DNA of 64,000 nucleotides. Origin: Nothophaeocryptopus gaeumannii. Taxonomy: Eukaryota > Ascomycota > Dothideomycetes > Mycosphaerellales > Mycosphaerellaceae. Below the pieces are notes generated by a model. That model worked only from the letters and a program-made list of their open reading frames with translations, ran no database searches and was not told the origin of the DNA. Shown one piece after another: positions 20,945 through 31,793 of this stretch. Position 1 is the first letter of the stretch, and every line of letters starts with the position of its first letter. Made by a program: the position numbers and the translations under genes. The stretch spans positions 62,001 to 126,000 of the forward strand of contig JASISA010000019.1 of the NCBI GenBank assembly GCA_031771865.1. Reading direction: 5' to 3'.

Positions 20945-21787
20945 GCCTAGAAACACCTACTATCCGAAATACGTAATACCTAGTATTAGCTTATACTTAA
21001 CGTTAACTAAGTCTAACGCTATCTCTACGGTTACGAATACTATTAACGCTATAATAACTAGACTAGCGAGAAGTCCTACTAGTTCTACTATCCTCGCGAT
21101 ACGTATAACTTCGCTAAGATTAGTAAGAATATAAATCCAAATTACTATATATTCGATAGAGCCCGGAACGATAGCTATATAAACAACTATAGCCGCGTAG
21201 TCTAGATAGCGTAGTTAGCTAATAACGACTTTACTCTATATACGGATAAGGGTAGTACCGTAGAATACTTAGCTAAGTACTATAGTAAGTAAGAGAAGTA
21301 GAGTAAGCTACCACTTAATATTAGTAAGAAGGTAGTAGTAAAAGGCATTAACGCTAGTAGGCTAATAGTTTCTTTTATAGCTAAGATAATAAACAAGATA
21401 ATTAGTAAGCGTAATATCTCCGCTTAAGAGGAGATGTACCTACTACTAAAGCTACCCCTAGCCTAAGGCTCTCGCTAAATTATTAACGTGGATTATCGAT
21501 TACTAGAGACCTAATCTAAGGTTAAGCGATATAAGAATAGGGAGTTAGTTAAGTATAGTAAGTCCCCTATTAAGAAGTATATTAACCGTAATTATACGAA
21601 GTACGAGCTAAATTAGAAGGGTATTTAGACAGACTTAGATAAGCTAGAGTATACTATTAACAACGGTCCTACTCTATTCGAGTAGTTAACCGAGTAGGAT
21701 TAGACTATACTAAAGAAGCGGACTTAGGCGAAGCCTCGCGTATTAAACTACTTCCCTAAGTATAGTACTAACCCCTAGTTACTAGAC
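20945..21787 (+). pseudogene. RepHel pre-helicase region, RIP-inactivated
   Basis: In one + frame, broken by many TAG/TAA codons, one can read STVEYLAKYYSK, IINKIISKRNISA followed by LLLKLPLA, RELVKYSKSPIKKY, LEYTINNGPTLFE and KPRVLNYFPKYSTNP. These are the usual landmarks between the Rep and helicase domains of fungal Helitrons. The stops sit where Gln (CAA/CAG) or Trp (TGG) would be expected, as RIP predicts. The frame ends abruptly at the (TAA)7 tract where the LINE begins. Confidence 0.65.
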
Positions 21788-21808
21788 TAATAATAATAAT
21801 AATAATAA
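21788..21808. repeat. (TAA)7 microsatellite at the LINE 3' end
   Basis: Seven perfect TAA units on the + strand directly after the interrupted Helitron frame. Non-LTR retrotransposons often end in short tandem repeats, so this marks the probable 3' terminus of the minus-strand LINE. Confidence 0.6.
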
Positions 21809-22172
21809 ATGTATTCGAGCTAGCTATAGGCCGTGCCCCTTCTAGCATATCTACATATTATAAAAGAAAACCCTATAGAAAGTGCCTATAGCGTAAAACT
21901 TCCTCCCTTCTCTATTATGCCTTATACTCTACTATATCTTAGGTACTATAGAACTAATATGTTTGCCCGTAGGTAGCTAGCTAACACGCTAGAGTTAACA
22001 TTATCCTCCTTACTTAGGTTCGAGATCTCCGGCCTACTCTAGGAGATGTTTAAGGGTCTACTCGAATTGTCCTATAGGGAGATACCTTATTGCCTACGCT
22101 ACGGTTTATCTAGGAAACTTAGTAAGCTATCTTCTCGCGTCCTAGTATCTAGTAGCTAAGATAAGTTCCCTT

Positions 22173-25100
22173 CTACTCTCTCGCATATTTGTATAGTAGG
22201 CAAGGTAGTGTCGACTGTCGAGCTGTCCCTCTATCTCTATATTCGTAGTAGGGGCTAGTGTCGGGCACCCCAACCTTGTGGAGGAAGTGAGGAAGGCCAA
22301 TTGTCTCTGACCGTATCTGGAACACTATCGCGGCCCGGGCTTTGCTAAGCCCTCGATAAAGCTCCCGGGTATTGGTGTTCCATGGAGTCCTGAACGCGAG
22401 TGGGAGGATTCCTTCGCGCCTAGCATTGTCCCACTTCTGTGACTCGTCCCGCTCATACTGGCCCTGGAGGATAGTCCATGTTGCTTTCCGAGTCTTCTTT
22501 GGATCTGCTCTGTCTATGTGAGAGAGCTGGGACCGTAGGATAGTAGCCTGCTCGTCTGTCTGCTCTAGTGGCGAGCTGTATGGTTTTCTCAGGCGTCTGC
22601 TATATGCCCCAAGTTGTCCGCACTTTAGTAGGATCCGCCCCTTCAGCTCTTGCATGGCCTAGTGTATATCCGGCCTCTACCTCTGCGCAGCCATTGCAGC
22701 TATAGTAGTTCTCTTCCCATACTCGGTAATGTCTTCGATCTAGAGTTCTTTGTGTAACAGTCGCGTTAGTGTAGCTCGGTAGGCCCCAAGGATTATCCGT
22801 AGGAATCTATTCTGCATTACCCGTAGCTTTTATTGGAGCATTTTTGAGATTCTAGTCTCCTTTCCTGCTATCCATACCTCGCTCCCGTGCATTACTGCTG
22901 GCCTGATCATTGAGATATATAGCTTACGGGCTGTCTCTACCGTGGCGCCCCACATAGCAGCAGTAATCCGTCGTAGTGCAGCTTCTAGCCGTTTTGCTTT
23001 TGTAAGGGTATTCTCTATCTGTGCGTGCCACTTGAGTCTCTTATCAACGATTACTCCTAGGACCCTCGTTGTGTCCTCTGGGCCACTCTGGAGCGACGGG
23101 ATGTTGGGTGTTCGCTGGGATTCGGATGTGCTCCTTGTGCCCCTTGTAAAGTGCATGACTTTGTATTTCTCAGGGGCGAACTTAGCTCCATGTCTTGAGG
23201 CCTATTGTAGACAGCTGTTGTGGTCCTTTTCTAGTGCCTCGCATGTACCTCTTGTCGAATTTAACACTGCAATGAGGTATGTATCATCTGCAAACCCAAC
23301 TGCTTCGGTGTATTCCATTCCTTCTAGGAGGGAGGCTGTAAAGAAGAGGAACAGGATAGGTGAGATAGTGCTTCCTTGTGGGATTCCGCATGCCACTCGT
23401 GCTGCCGGTGACTCGTATCCGGGGATAGCGATTGTTGTCTCTCTGTCCTTCAGGAATGACGCTACAAAAGCTGTAATCCAGTATGGAATCCTCCTGCACC
23501 GTAGGTTGTGGATTAACCGTTCGTGATTGACTTTGTCAAACGCTCCTGTCATGTCAAGTGATAACACCGAGGCCACCTTGCCTTTCTTCCACGCAGTCTG
23601 AACGCTTTGAAGGATGTACCGTAGTGCGTCTCCGGTCGATCTACCCGCTTGCGCCATTTGGTTTTGAGGAAGCAACTTATGTTCCCGTACAGCCTGTCCT
23701 ATTTTCCGTGCAACTATTGCTTCTAGTATCTTGCCAATGCACGATAGAAGGGCAATAGGCCTCCATCCCTTTGGAGTAGATGAGTCTTTACCCGCCTTCT
23801 GTAGCATAATCGTCCTAGCTTTCCGAAACTGGGCTGGGTGGTAGCCGATTGAAACACACTGTTGGAAGATGCGTTGGAGGATAGGGAGTAGCTGAGCTAG
23901 GCACTTCTTAATGCACCTGTTTGGTATCTCGTCGAGGCCGGGAGCCTTGTCGTTCGGCAGTCTTTGGACTACTTTTCGTACCTCCTCTTCTGTAATTTCG
24001 CATGCTATATTGACAGGTTCTAGGTATGTGGTGCTCTCGATATCTAATGTGTCTGCGGGCTCTGGCATTGGGAAAAGGGCTGTCCGTAAGATCTCTGTTT
24101 TCGCACTGTCCGTCGTGAACTGATCGTTATTGTGTGTTAGTGTAGGCATCTAGGGAGGTCGAATAGGGCTATCGCTGTTCTTTGCCCACTTAGCCAGCTT
24201 CCACATTCCCTGTGGCTCGCTAGCGGTTTTGTGAACCGCGGTCCTCCACTGTTTCCTTTTCTCTGTCTAGATAGTTCTCTTTTTCTCCTGGTTTCGTGCC
24301 CTCCACTCCTTCCAGTGCTCCTCGCTCCCTGTCCATTGTGCATGCCGTCTTGCCTGCCGAGCCTCCTGAATCGCATGTAGTACCACCGGCACACTCCTTG
24401 GATCTGGCGGCCGATATGTTTTACGCCGGACAACAAGGTCCCTTGTCTTTTGTAGAGCATTGCTGAGATTACTCACGGTGCTATCTATATCCTCCTTTGT
24501 TGTCATCCCTTCGGCTGTAGGTAGGAGCTTTTGGAGCGTCTCTCTGAACTCCTCCCAGTTAGTGTCCTTCCACATCCATCTTGTTCTCGTCTCCTCCTAT
24601 ATCCCTATGTTAATAGTTGTCTCTATGCTGATATGATTAGAGTTAATGTCTTCCTTGCCTGGCTAACATGCTGTTATCCTCTTTGATATCTCCTCTGTTG
24701 CAAGAGTAAGGTCTATCGTCGTCCCAGTTTGGGACTGTGGTGTCTTTCTCCAGGTAGCAAGGCCTAGGGGTGTCGCTAGGTATAGCGTGTCTCGACACGC
24801 CTCTCGTAGCTCTCTTGCTCTAAGATCCTCCTGTGGTACTAACGGTCCTCCCTACCAACGGTAGTGAAGATTGAAGTCTCTAACTAGAACGTGTTCTCCC
24901 GGTTCCTCAATACCTTCTAAAAGCTCCTCCACTGTAAGCCTCGCATCCCAGTTATAGATGTTATGGAGGTGTACAGTTCCTATTGTCGTTTGTAGTGAGA
25001 TTAGGATCTTCTAATTACTCATAATCCGGTGCGACCATTCGGATAGGCTGTACTTCTTATGGACGTAGAATACGACTCTCCTGTCTTTGTCTTCCCCTGC

Positions 25101-25268
25101 AACAGTATAGTACTTCGGATGTGTGACTGTTCTTCCATTGCTTGGGTTAGTGTATGGCTCCTGGATAGCGAGAATGTCTTTCTGGCTGTTATCGAGTAGC
25201 TGCCGGTGGGTAGCCTGTGATTTCCGTACGTTTGCCTGCAGTATACTTAGTGTCGGTTGTGTGTTCAT
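22173..25268 (-). pseudogene. LINE ORF2: endonuclease and reverse transcriptase, amber-riddled
   Basis: One reading frame of about 1030 codons runs from ATG 25268 to 22173 with no frameshift. The start (LSILQANVRKSQATHRQLL, IQEPYTNP) is that of a LINE apurinic-like endonuclease. The reverse transcriptase part shows RPIALLSCIGKILEAIVARK, LSLDMTGAFDKVNHERL, GIPQGSTISPILFLFF and the catalytic box FADD, then a thumb region. It is interrupted by ten TAG codons and one TAA and by no TGA. Several fall where Trp or Gln is conserved, for instance before ASRHGAKFAPEKY. These changes are what C-to-T mutation in CpA (either strand) would give. The longest uninterrupted piece, 23202..24149, spans the reverse transcriptase core. 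Confidence 0.8.
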
Positions 25269-25425
25269 TGGGTACTAGCTGGTGGTTGATCCCGCTGTAT
25301 TGCTCGTCGGATTGACCCTTGTCCTTGCTCCGGTACAATGGTCTTAGCCCTGTTCACCGCCCCAACTGGCCTCCCAAACCTCTGTAGTGTTCGCTTCTCT
25401 ACTGCTGTTCCTATTGGCCTCCTGC

Positions 25426-26810
25426 CTAGGACATATTCGCGGCTTGTCCGGGTAGCTGTTTGGACCTCTCCCTCCCCATTCGCTCCTTGCTGTAGAGGGG
25501 GGAAGGCAGAGGAGAAGTAGAGCTAGGAGTACTGTAGGTTAGCTTAGCCATGTAGCTCGCCCCTATCTTCTTCATGCTCTGAATCTTGTCCTTGATTGCT
25601 TGTCTCTTTGAGCACATATAGTGCCAAGCTGGGTGGTTCTGACTGCAATTTCCGCATTTACTGTGCTTTAATCGGTCTGCCTCTGCAAGCTTCTCGTGCG
25701 CACATTCTCTTATGTTATGGCTTCCTCCACACCTTGCACACACCGTACCGTTTGTGCACCTTGTGCCGATATGGCCATATCTTTGGCAGTTGAAGCACTG
25801 TGTTATTGTCCATTGGTAGTCCCATTCTTCAGTGTCGTGGAGCACTCCGGAGATGATAATGCCCTTCTCTACCGCAGCTCTGGCAGCTTCCACCGTCTTT
25901 AGTTCGACTACTAGAGTGCTCTGTTTCTTTGTTCCCGTTGCTATAGCTTTCTGGCCCTTCCACCAGGCATTCTGTACTTGGATTCCGGGTATTAGCCGCT
26001 TGTTGTCTTCCTCAATTGACTGGATCCGCTGTGTAGTAGGGTCGTTTCCTGCAACTGTAAAAAAGTGGACTTGGACTGGGAAGGTTTTCTGTGCTATTCT
26101 TGCCTCCTTCAAGACCTTGCCTAGGCCTTGGGTGTCTGCCGCCATTCGGTTCCTTGCTGCAGGGTCCGTAGTCGTGAGAACTAGTCCATCGGGGACCTTC
26201 TTGACTGCGACTACATGTGCCCAGTTCCCTCCTTCTGCAGTAAAACGCGAAACAATCCGGGTAGCTTCAGCATCCCTAAGCTCAGCCCTAGTCGCTTCGT
26301 TGTCTACGTGAATCTTGAGGAGCACGCAGCTCTTTGTGCTTTGATGCTAGACAGCTGGGCTGGCTGTTGGGCTGCGACTGTAGCCCAGGTTGTCTTTGGT
26401 CCTGGACTCTGCTCTATCTTCTTCTGAATCTGTGTAATACTCCGTTGGATAGATTCCAGAGTGGCTTCCTGGTTGGTGCGCTTCGTGGTCCGCGCTGCAG
26501 TTGAGTGAATCATATCCAGAATCATCTGGATTGCCCTCTCTGGTTGGAGGGAGGAGTGTTGACTCTGATGCATCAGTTCAGCTGCCTCATTCTGAATCTC
26601 TTTCAGGGCCTCCCAAGGTGAGAGGGGACCCTGCTGGTTCTTGTTTACTGCTGCGTTCTTCTCTCTATACCCCTTCTCTTGGGAGGTTGGGTAGGAAGCT
26701 AGATTGATACTCCCTGTATCTCTGCCTGTAGTAGTTTCTTCAGTAACCTCTTGAAATGGCTCTAGTCCGTTGTCTGTGCCTGAGGCAGCACAGCCTTGTG
26801 CACTGGCCAT
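25426..26810 (-). pseudogene. LINE ORF1: nucleic-acid-binding protein with CCHC knuckles, one frameshift
   Basis: The N-terminal part (26810..26304) is polar with a coiled-coil-like segment (LESIQRSITQIQKKIEQ). After a single frame change near 26310-26325 the sequence continues as LLKIHVDNEATRAELRDAE and leads into three Cys-rich knuckles: CFNCQRYGHIGTRC, CARCGGSHNIREC and CGNCSQNHPAWHYMC. This is the normal ORF1 of Tad/I-type LINEs, which coats the RNA. The frame ends at 25426, about 160 bases before the ORF2 ATG. Confidence 0.75.
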
Positions 26811-27004
26811 GCTTGGCAGAGAATTCTCTTCTTCTAATGCTGAGAATCAGTATTTTCGAGCGCTGACTGCGCACCCGCCAACAGCGGCGTGTAGCCGTGC
26901 TTTGGATGCGTGTATTGCCTTGATAGGTTCCGTATGTTCTGAGGTTTTGGTAATGCCGCCTCCCCAAATTCGTTCGAGGTCGCTAGAGCGCCTAGCCGAA
27001 GAAT

Positions 27005-29232
27005 TAGATACGGAGTTAAGTAATCTAGTCCTATAGGCTACTCCTACTAGTATCGCTATAAACGGCGTTAAGGGCTAGACTCTATATACCGCCTTTCGAT
27101 TACTACTATAAATAAAGGAGTATATCGATCTTAACGGACGTAATCTCGATAACCTCTAATACTTCTACTACGTAATCGTCTACTATATTATCGATAAGAA
27201 GTCTATAATAAACTGCACTATAATAGAGTAGATTAGTAGGCGTCTTTAACAAGTCTATAAATCGGACCTTCTATTTAGAGGAGTTAATATTATTATCTAT
27301 ACTTCTATAGCGACTTCTATTAACTTCTACCTATCTCTAGTAAGCCGCTATTCTCGAAGGACGTAGATATTTATACTATCGAGGATATTAATAGCCGCGC
27401 GTTATAGAAGTAGTTTACCTATACTATCTAGCTTAATATAGTTTAGCGCTAATAGGGTAATAATCCAAACTCCCTTGCTTTTTAAGGACGCGCTCGAAGG
27501 CCTCCGTAGTAGACTAGGTAAGATAAAAGTCGACTATTAGTAAATACTTACTACTCGTATTAAGATAAATCTTAAGCCTAACGATAGACGACATTTTAAT
27601 AATACCCTACGGATCTACAATTTCAAGAAGCAGGTTAAGCTCTATAACTGTAATATAATGCGAGATAATAACAAGCCTATTAAGCTACTTAACGCATACT
27701 ACGAAGGAGGCGATAAAGCGAAGAAGGCTAACTCTAACGCTACGGGCAACCTATATGCTACGATTCCTTTATACATCGGTACTCGAATTATAGTAATAGA
27801 GAATCTTTAGGTATAGGGTAGTGTCTTTAACGGTAGTCTTGGTACTATACGCGATATCGTCTAGGCTGAGACTACTGAGGATCCCTAGGACATTATTAAT
27901 CGCCTACCAATAGTGATCCTAGTTGAGCTCGACTAGTACAGTGGTCCAATACTTAACGATACCTATAACGGGCTGCCTACTAAAGTCGTACCCATCGTTC
28001 CTTCACGCCGTGAGTGGCGGCCCAACGAGAATGCACGCTATGCACGCACCTAGTTCCCGTTGACTATTGCCTATACTATCACTGTCCATAAGAGCCAAGG
28101 AATGACTGTCGATCGAGCAGTTCTGGACATTTCGAAGAAGGACTTCACCCCTGGCCTGTCCTACGTCGCTGTCTCGCGAGTCCGTCGCTTACAAGATATA
28201 ATGTTCAAAGAGGTATTCGATTTTGAGAAGCGATTTAGAGGTAAGGTACCCGACTCTGCGATTGCACGATTTGCTGATTACAAGCGACGCCGTGCCGATC
28301 GCATTATTCCTGAAGGCCACATCATTTCCTCCTCCCCGCCACCACCGGAAGTTGGACAAGGCCGCCGTATTCGCAGAGGGGAGCCAGCTCAGCGAGGTCA
28401 ACAAGGCTAACAAGGTCAACAAGGTTAGCGCGACTCACGATCCGATCAGCAGCGACAAGAGGCTCGAGATCATCAGTACGCCCTTGACCTTGTACGTCAG
28501 CAAGAAGCTCAAGCTCAGCGCCAAAAGCCTCGATAGGCACCGCCGCCTGGCCTACCTAAGAAGCCTTAGGAACCATTCCATCGTGCTAGTAAGCCATTGA
28601 TTGACTTTAGGATTCGCACGGCGCAATATGATCAAGACATGGCTCAATATGCTCGTGATGTCGAAGCCTATAATCAACGTTAGGCTCAGGCAGGCAATCC
28701 TGGCGGTGTAGGTGCTGGCGGTTAAGGTACTAGTAATCAGAGGCAAAACCGACTTGCGAACGATCCGCCGAATGTTCGAGGCCTCGACTTTAGCCACCTG
28801 CCAGCTAATGATGAGCGACACCAGGCCGCAATCTTTGGTGGTCAAACTCAAGAGCCGCCCGAAAGCTCAGGGTGGATGATAGGTAGCGTGCGGCAATCGT
28901 CTGCCCTCACTTCAAGTCAGCAGCAACAAGATCAAGCGTAGGGCCCGCTTCAGCAGCAACAGCCACGCGCAGCTCCTGCATGGGAAGTGAGTGCCAGTAT
29001 GGAGGCTATCCTGAATGCAGACCATCAACGTTACCAGCAGCAGCTAGAGGGTGAGGCAGCGGCCAAACAGGCAGAGGAGAAGGAGCGAGCCTTACAGGTA
29101 GCTGAAGAGATGGACATGGGTGCTGATAGTGACGCCGAGGAGGAAGGCGGCGAAGAAGGCGGCCAAGAAGGCGGCGAGGATATTGATGACATGGGCATGA
29201 CTACTAAGCAGCATGATGAGCTTTACGAGTAG
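27005..29232 (+). pseudogene. PIF1-like helicase domain and Gln-rich tail of the Helitron
   Basis: The heavily mutated first kilobase still reads, with stops and at least one frameshift, as PIF1 helicase blocks: NGRNLDNL, then IIDKKS (Walker B), then LLPISSKPLFS. Near 27780-27980 comes NGSLGTIRDIV and RLPIVILVELD. From 28060 the text is nearly intact: HKSQGMTVDRAVLDISKKDF and GLSYVAVSRVRRLQDIMF, the final helicase motifs. The frame then continues through 28410..29232 as a Gln/Arg/Glu-rich tail with only scattered TAA/TAG codons, ending at the TAG after HDELYE. The Walker A loop is missing and would lie at the LINE junction. Confidence 0.75.
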
Positions 29233-29242
29233 TTGATGCTAG

Positions 29243-29276
29243 CTCAGCGTATTGCGCTGAGGCCTTTTGTACCTAG
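29243..29276 (+). repeat. candidate Helitron 3' terminus: hairpin plus CTAG
   Basis: CTCAGCG (29243..29249) and CGCTGAG (29255..29261) form a perfect 7-bp stem with a 5-nt loop. CTAG (29273..29276), a match to the Helitron CTRR end, starts 12 bases after the stem, the usual spacing. It follows the last codon of the element frame by about 40 bases. The next base is C rather than the common T. Confidence 0.5.
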
Positions 29277-29280
29277 CTGA

Positions 29281-30160
29281 ATTGTAAATCTTAGCCGCAG
29301 AGGCAGAGAGAGTCTGAATTGTTATTCGCGTGCACTCTATTCGTTTCGCACGACTCTATGAGCCAGGTTCCCTGCCTCTACGGATACATTTTATTCACTC
29401 ACTGCTTCCAAGCCCCGCAACGAAGTCAAGCAATGGTCCAAGCGCAGAGCCATTGCCCGGAATCAATGTCGCGCACCCTCCTCACCTTCTATATGATTTC
29501 TTCGACATTCTTTTCTCTCTACGACTTCCCTCCCAATGAGCGCCGCTCTTCCTCCAACGCATCGTACAGCAGCATGGGTTTGATACCCCGAGTGAGTGCC
29601 TGCAACGCACTCCGAGAATCCCACGCAGACCATGGATACGCATCATCGTGGACGGTGCCCGCGTTACATCAAAAAGTAGCAGCGCCGAGGCTCCTACGAT
29701 GCTCTGCGCGGTTTCGTTTAGATGTCTGTGCTGCTCTCAAAGCCCAGGGTTGCTGACCAATGCCCAGGCCATCTGCTCTGCGCGACACGCTCAGCTCAGG
29801 AGGCCATGAACAGCCAAACCGAAGGCTTTGGGGCTCCCATTCCCAAGCAAAAGGTGCCATCTTGCCCTCGGCGCTCTCACCTCGCCTGCATCGATAACAT
29901 CTGGACGCGGTCGCGCCCGAGCGAATTCCGCCATATCTGGAATCGAGGCTCGAAAGATGATGGTCTGACGTGAAATGATACTTCGCAGTCCCCACGCACC
30001 GTCTCGCCGACGATGGTGAAGAGTACACTCGAATGCAGATGTGGAAGTGAGCTTCACACGTGCGCGACGCGAGATCCGACCATGCCTATTCTGTAAGTTT
30101 GTGAGCCTCAGGCCCTCGAAGCAAGAATGACTTACGATTGTATTCTAGCTACAGCCAGAA
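29281..30160. other. intergenic, no gene seen
   Basis: About 880 bases between the Helitron end and the MFS gene. It is no longer CA/TG-depleted. Open frames on both strands (up to 145 codons) have no recognisable content. Confidence 0.4.
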
Positions 30161-31793
30161 CTACGACACGACCCCATTCATCTTCAACGCCGCAGGATCC
30201 TTCGACGTGCTGTCGCCAAACTCCGCCTGCCATCCGTTGTCCGCCAAATACTGCTTCCATAACTCATCCTCATCGTCCAGACGCGCGCTCACATCCGGTA
30301 TGACGAACCATGCAATCAAAGCACCCAATACAGCAAAGCCAGCTCCAATGAGGAAAGTGGCTTGATCACACTTTTCTTCGTTGCTCCAAGATGCCAAGAT
30401 CGCGCTGAAGACCGACGTACCAATGGCTGCTCCTGCTTTAGACCAAGCGGCAACAAGACCCATCATCTGACCTCGGATTGCGGTTGGAAAGCACTCAGAT
30501 GCGGTCAATACGACCGTGGAGCCTGGGCCGACTTCTCCGAGGGTCAGGAACAAGCCGTATAGGACGACGAACAGTGGGAAGACTGATTGAATGGGCTGAT
30601 TTGCACCTCCGAGGACGAAGCCGATGATTGCTTGGAGTGTGAAGCCTAGACACATTGTTTGTCTTCTGCCGATCTGTGCAGATTGTCAGCTAAAAGTACG
30701 GATAGGGGAAGACGATGACCGCACCTTGTCGCTCAGATACCCGCCAAGGAACGGGCCAGGAATGTAGAAGCAGTTGATCACGACGCCCCAGCCAAGATTC
30801 TTGATGAATGAGTCCGAAGCATTGACACGAGTCGTGATGGTGCTTGAGAAGATTCCAAACGGGATGGAGATGTAGTTGTACAAGAACCACGTCGCAGAAC
30901 ATCCAAGCAAGGCCCGCCAGTAGCGCTTGATGGCCAGCCAGTATGGAACGCGCTGTTTACGCATTGCACTTTTCCGATACGCACTTGAGACGGCCATCCG
31001 CATTCGGAACCAAAAGATCGAAAGAGGCGGAATCAGGCCAAGGGCAAAGCTGGTGCGCCATACAATGTCGTAGTTCTCAACTTTCTGTTGCGTCCAGAGC
31101 AGCAAGAGTAGTGGCACGAGCCCGCCCCAGACGTAACCCAAGGAAGAAGACAAATCGGCTAGCATGGCAAACATAAACCCTCGATGCTTTCGATAATCTT
31201 TATTCTCGTCTGTAGCCTCTGTCGCGCCGGCTCCGCTTACTGGGTATTCGCCTCCAGCGCCCACACCAGCAATACCTCGTGCGATGACCAGCATCCAGAA
31301 CATGCCGTTGGGGGTTTTGCCAGAGGCTCCGGCCGAGAGTGCGATTCCAACGACGAGTAGGACTGTGGTAGCGACGGCACCTGTCTTGCGGCCCAGCTGG
31401 TCTACGATGCCGCCGAAAAGAAGCATGCCCACTATCATGCCGATGAGGAACGCGTTGCTCAGTCTACTGTACATCGATGTCGTGAGCGCGTCTGGGTACA
31501 GGACCGCCAGGAGCAGCTCAACGTTGCCGATGACTGCAGCATTGCTGTATTTTGTCAACGTGATAGATGCTCATCGTGCTTGGTACTACTCACTATCCAT
31601 CGCTGCCAATCGCGAGACCCGAGTACAAGACCATCAGCCATACTGAAAGCTTGCTGTATCTTGGCTTCTCGGCATCTCCCTTCTCTGAGTCGACTTCTGC
31701 AATGGCCACATCCTTCTCGTATGTCTTCTTCTCTATGCTGGAGCTCTCCGCTCCGGACGTGAATGTGGTATTGATTGAGGGGTCGTCAGCCAT
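30161..31793 (-). CDS. MFS permease, GIT1/phosphate-type (glycerophosphoinositol transporter-like)
   Basis: Exons 31793..31594, 31544..30725 and 30673..30161 give 510 residues; all junctions keep frame (first: GSDGYNAAVIGN; second: LSDKIGRRQTMC). The protein has a soluble acidic N-terminus of about 45 residues and then 12 predicted membrane helices. MFS motifs are present: GGIVDQLGRKTG between helices 2 and 3, and SDKIGRR in the second half; GVGAGGEYPVSGAGATE is characteristic of the phosphate/glycerophosphodiester permease branch. Close relatives import glycerophosphoinositol or related phosphodiesters. The ATG at 31793 was chosen over one at 31859 because it has better context and a normal length; the longer form only adds 22 residues. 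Confidence 0.85.

Larger units (their letters stand above)
21788..26990 (-). mobile_element. Tad/I-like LINE (non-LTR retrotransposon), inactive, nested in the Helitron
   Basis: Minus-strand element of about 5.2 kb: 5' UTR, ORF1 (26810..25426) with CCHC zinc knuckles, ORF2 (25268..22173 and beyond) with an apurinic-type endonuclease start and a reverse transcriptase, and a mutated 3' region ending in a TTA-repeat tail. The order and the ORF1 knuckles fit the Tad1/I group of fungal LINEs. RIP-type changes are moderate in ORF2 and become heavy below about 22170. The 5' border near 26990 is estimated from the change of base composition back to the Helitron relic; I could not see a clear target-site duplication. 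Confidence 0.75.
20945..29280 (+). mobile_element. Helitron-type (RepHel/PIF1) relic, heavily RIP-mutated, interrupted by a LINE
   Basis: Two parts of one element flank a LINE insertion. The left part (20945..21787) reads in + frame, with many stops, as the region before the helicase in fungal Helitron RepHel proteins; the right part (about 27005..29232) is a PIF1 helicase with a Gln-rich tail. A candidate 3' end (hairpin then CTAG) lies at 29243..29276. The HUH Rep endonuclease and the helicase Walker A loop are not seen, so the copy is 5'-truncated and probably lost some sequence at the LINE insertion. The core has almost no CA or TG dinucleotides and very many TA, the mark of RIP. The exact left border is not defined. 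Confidence 0.75.

Noticed and set aside
20945..29280. CRISPR array, integron or phage-like system in the odd-composition block
   Set aside because: No regular spacer repeats; the composition is explained by RIP on Helitron and LINE sequences.
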